DNA of 64,000 bases from positions 1-64,000 of the forward strand of contig NZ_BAFT02000072.1 of NCBI RefSeq assembly GCF_000308475.2, in the 5' to 3' direction. Origin of the DNA: Nocardia brasiliensis NBRC 14402 (GTDB lineage: Bacteria > Actinomycetota > Actinomycetes > Mycobacteriales > Mycobacteriaceae). This document shows, one piece after another, positions 62,201 to 64,000 of this stretch. Numbering within the stretch: position 1 is the first letter of the stretch; each line of letters begins with the position of its first letter. The translations under genes and the position numbers were made by a program. The notes under the pieces were generated by a model. The model had not been told where the DNA came from, searched no databases, and was given only the letters and a program-made list of their open reading frames with translations.

Positions 62201-63588
62201 ACGCGCCGGGTGCGCGCGAACTTGCCGTCGTGTATTTGCACAATCACATGCGCGACTGGGCGACGCTGTGCCGTACCCGCTTCTACCGCTCACCCGGCGA
62301 CGCGGTCCGCGCGCTGGCACCCGGCCCGAGAGCAATCGCAAACCCCTACAGCTGGGCACGCACCGCCCGGGTCTTCGCCCAACACCTCGCTCGCCACGAT
62401 CTGCGGCGCGCGATCGCACTGGTCGACGCGCTGGCCGACGACGGAGAGCGGGTGGTCGGCTTGGCCACGATGTTCCAGTTCGCCGCGAGCGTTGCGCTCG
62501 ACAGCACCGACGAAACAGCGAACAGCCTGTGGGCGGAGTTCCGTACGGCGCTCGCCCGAATGCGGCGCTACGACTGGGTTTTCGACGACGGACTCGATGC
62601 GACTCCCTTCGCCTACGTGCGCCCGGACCATCGCACCCGGTTCGACGCCGCCTTCTGGCTAATCCCGTATGAGGCCGATTCCGCCATGGCGTTCCTGTCC
62701 CAGAGCGGAGCGCGATATCTGACCGACGCGTTCGCGATGGTGTTCGGCTACGAGGGTTCGTCGGGGTACATGATCAGTGCGGTGCAGGGCAGCCGACCGT
62801 TCCCCCCTTATCGGCAGCTGCACGCCGCGACACTGTCCGTGCCTTCGGAGGGAACCGGATTCGACGAACTGCTGTGGAGCATCAGCCATGCCATGGCGTG
62901 GGTCCATGAACATCTGATCATCTCGAGTACCGGACAGCCGACGGTGTCCGCGCCGATGCCACGCATCCCCGACCCGCTCTACGCCGCACTGGTGGACCTG
63001 CTGTTCCATCCGCCGGGCAGGGCTCCTTATCGGGACTTCGCCGATCGAGTCCGCGAGCTGATGACCGGCGACCGGCTGCCCGCGGTCGCGGGCCTGGTCG
63101 CGTTCGCCGCGGGGCTGCGCCCGGCCGGGGACGCGCTGCTTCGCGAACTCAGCACGGAAATTCTCGCCGAGGCGCACCGCCGTGATCGGGCCACCCGCGT
63201 CGTCACGCTGCTCCAGTTCGCGGTATCGCAGACCTGTGCCGCACTGGTCGACCCGGTCGAATTGCTCACGGACGCCGCCCCACTCGACCTCGACCCGGAT
63301 CTGTCCGTATACCACGAGGTGATCACCGAACTGTTCCCCGTGCTGCTGCACCGGGCGCCGGCAATCGCTTTGCGTCAGCTCTATGCGGCCCTCCGCGACA
63401 ACTGGGCCCTGGCGATGGCGCTGCTCGAGCGCAGCGCCGAACCGCTTCTCGCGGCCCTCGGTTTCGACGTGGTCGAAGTCCTGCATGCCGAAATCCGCCG
63501 AGCCGTGGCCTGCGTCGCCGACGACGGTGCGGCGCCGGAGTTGGTGGACGGCGTGGATTTCGAGACAGCAGCGTCCGCCGCACCATGA
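59200..63588 (+). CDS. STAND-family NTPase with long helical repeat region
   Basis: A 1462-residue signal-transduction NTPase. Walker A is IGEPGAGKTSLL (residues 54-65), Walker B is IVILLDALDEL (207-217) with the double acidic pair of NACHT/STAND proteins, and VLMTSRP (242-248) is the sensor strand. A winged-helix end (ITLYHNSIGEFLTSE) follows near 450. The remaining 1000 residues are helical repeats, presumably the recognition arm. There is no N-terminal effector domain: the NTPase starts at about residue 20. The start is a TTG at 59200 with GGGAGGG upstream. Such proteins mediate anti-phage or stress signalling; here that role is inferred from architecture. Confidence 0.85.
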   Translation: MESTSEPTAGSGDRGPRPFAELIQDRVGPDFVDRKWLRHSVTAAAAANRYVLVIGEPGAGKTSLLAGLSHAHPDWLRYFIRQDSRTRAAGGDIQSFLLSIGHQLARARPELFEPERLSVVVRQHIETVAHGGRSIGIRIEDLTVSPFHRTAVLEVEQRVSKVSGTVTGIEIGYAALEPRLLEPDNLAHLALIAPAEVLLAADPAARIVILLDALDELAGDQAAPSLLRWLADGPELPPNICVLMTSRPHAGLGQLRSARVGQLAEILIDPGSPQVADDLVGYARRVLSTEPIAAAALAQGYLLDQFHRDVARRADGNFLYLSTYARALTDALAADTPQTARLLEVVGLPPGLAGLYSYFIDTLRTDLTRLGLLEIRDPVSADDMLTPAWEGVVQPILGVLAVAGDSLTTEELSTLAGVRVWPSSVRSILARLRWLLDVHDDRITLYHNSIGEFLTSEPTHRQRPEYAVDAQEWHERIVRHYRGRAATWAAVDWDSVNRYGLVHLGRHMAGSRAAVASELADLVCSGLRRAIRTTLGSDRHFLGLVELAAARVLENPSLTTGLPAILYLGVVRRQALRAVHDVAPGVLGLLARMGRTEAAIEYVLAVPSSYRQFLGMHEIVRHTPGGTSDARLRDLLVQSALTVPASEIGTLQPVQYPLRWAATAIAPYDLDRALVLWERARRPDSGWREDHPPDAVYRAAAAASDGRTARGLVAAIQTDQAGDYLDLAARPDTEDVPELLRLAESSLTEATTAGRLHCRARLFRAWLPHEAARADRHRAELLAEIEQDGDDAGALGRGLVDAATELADIDRATAQHLLGRLSTVPVDGHTEGAFLRAARLQARWGAVFESGRLLNQLYEWNNSVWCRVERASVVAEFDTAGAAEMIEDAHATIPAHRPDLDIISRMHRESQLRSVALGFAEFDLSRASAVARELTETTWSHMVTDRYSVLALLAHRHLDVGDTEQATALLHECLDRPGEVRPLVDRPKTVPFRLADGERADAPGARELAVVYLHNHMRDWATLCRTRFYRSPGDAVRALAPGPRAIANPYSWARTARVFAQHLARHDLRRAIALVDALADDGERVVGLATMFQFAASVALDSTDETANSLWAEFRTALARMRRYDWVFDDGLDATPFAYVRPDHRTRFDAAFWLIPYEADSAMAFLSQSGARYLTDAFAMVFGYEGSSGYMISAVQGSRPFPPYRQLHAATLSVPSEGTGFDELLWSISHAMAWVHEHLIISSTGQPTVSAPMPRIPDPLYAALVDLLFHPPGRAPYRDFADRVRELMTGDRLPAVAGLVAFAAGLRPAGDALLRELSTEILAEAHRRDRATRVVTLLQFAVSQTCAALVDPVELLTDAAPLDLDPDLSVYHEVITELFPVLLHRAPAIALRQLYAALRDNWALAMALLERSAEPLLAALGFDVVEVLHAEIRRAVACVADDGAAPELVDGVDFETAASAAP

Positions 63589-63673
63589 CCGGATGCACGC
63601 CTTCCAGCCTGGTCACCGTCGAATCAGCAGCATTGATCGCGCCGGCGGTTCCGCGGGCGCAGGCAAGCAGTCG

Positions 63674-63999
63674 CTAGGCTCGGCTCAGCCCCTCGCGGAA
63701 CCACTCCGGCATGTCTTGATCCGTCCGCGGAAACCACCTGTTCTCGGTGCCGAAGTGCTCAGCTGTCGGCGGTGTCGAGAAGGCCGGCAGCTGGTCTCGG
63801 TTGTATCGGATGGTGAAGCGGTCGGGCGGATCCAGGATGTACTCGAACTCGATCCATGAGCCGAGTCCCTGGACATACATTCCTTTCCGCAGTTGCTGAA
63901 ACTTTCGCCAGACATCAGGGGGGGAAGGACCAGGCTCGGATCGTACCGTCGGGCATACGCACTCCGGTATCGGATTCCGCGTGCGGCCCGATCATCTTG
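63674..63999 (-). pseudogene. YezG-like immunity-type protein with frameshift, truncated by window end
   Basis: The minus strand reads MPDGTIRAWSFPP in one frame, then after a run of seven G on the plus strand (63918-63924) continues one frame over as DVWRKFQQLRKGMY, SWIEFEYILDPPDRFTIRYN and ENRWFPRTDQDMPEWFREGL. Removing one base restores a single protein. The pattern (LRKxMY, a Trp-led strand, FTIRYN and the Trp-Phe-Pro end) resembles YezG/DUF600-type immunity proteins of polymorphic toxin systems, with modest confidence. The 5' part lies beyond the window. Either a true or phase-variable frameshift or a sequencing error. Confidence 0.6.
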
Positions 64000-64000
64000 G

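Noticed and set aside
1..64000. CRISPR arrays, rRNA, phage structural genes
   Set aside because: No regularly spaced repeats, rRNA sequence or phage proteins were recognised anywhere in the window.

Overview
The window is high-GC actinobacterial DNA, most likely from a mycolic-acid actinomycete such as Nocardia. The support is an Lsr2 nucleoid protein, many GTG and TTG starts preceded by GGAGG, promoters of the TTGAC/TANNNT type, a PapA-like acyltransferase and a mycofactocin-type dehydrogenase. The genus is an inference. No CRISPR array, rRNA or replication origin was seen.

Layout. 1-790: decayed serine recombinase next to a tRNA-Leu(GAG). 905-10701: assorted single genes (imine-reductase-like enzyme with an HxlR regulator, uracil/mismatch glycosylase, Tat-exported PhoX-like protein, Lsr2, an NmrA-like pseudogene, GNAT acetyltransferase, a small membrane protein, a large DUF6461-type protein, aldo/keto reductase). 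10717-25337: a nonribosomal peptide/polyketide cluster in which nearly every module is its own protein: PCP-C, A-PCP, an FHA-type regulator, a lone C domain, two type II thioesterases, an AT-less ACP-KS-ACP, an SDR, a C*-A(Thr)-PCP and an MFS exporter. 25338-34320: an lsr2 fragment, a membrane-anchored HTH protein, a glycine-zipper exported protein, an MmyB-type regulator with a thioesterase/PapA-like pair, and a hydrolase/FMN reductase/cupin operon that shares an operator with its TetR gene.

34345-39626: catabolic group (acyl-CoA ligase, aldehyde dehydrogenase, EthD-like protein, AcoR-type activator). 39823-43094: exported FAD oxidoreductase and exported partner. 43530-43840: broken IS21 istB. 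44489-49250: asparagine use (permease, asparaginase, aspartase) facing a GntR regulator that appears leaderless. 49331-52995: DUF418 membrane protein, then xylose isomerase with its ROK repressor. 53111-58392: SodC-like protein, hydrolase, a free-standing alanyl-tRNA synthetase catalytic core preceded by an alanine-rich leader peptide, TetR regulator, and an SDR that has lost its catalytic residues. 58686-63588: a two-gene STAND NTPase cassette. The window ends in a YezG-like gene broken at a G7 run.

The strongest candidates for undescribed biology are the dissociated Thr-NRPS/AT-less KS cluster, the alanine-leader-controlled truncated AlaRS, and the STAND pair with a separate small partner. 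All functional statements come from reading motifs by eye; no database search or folding was run.
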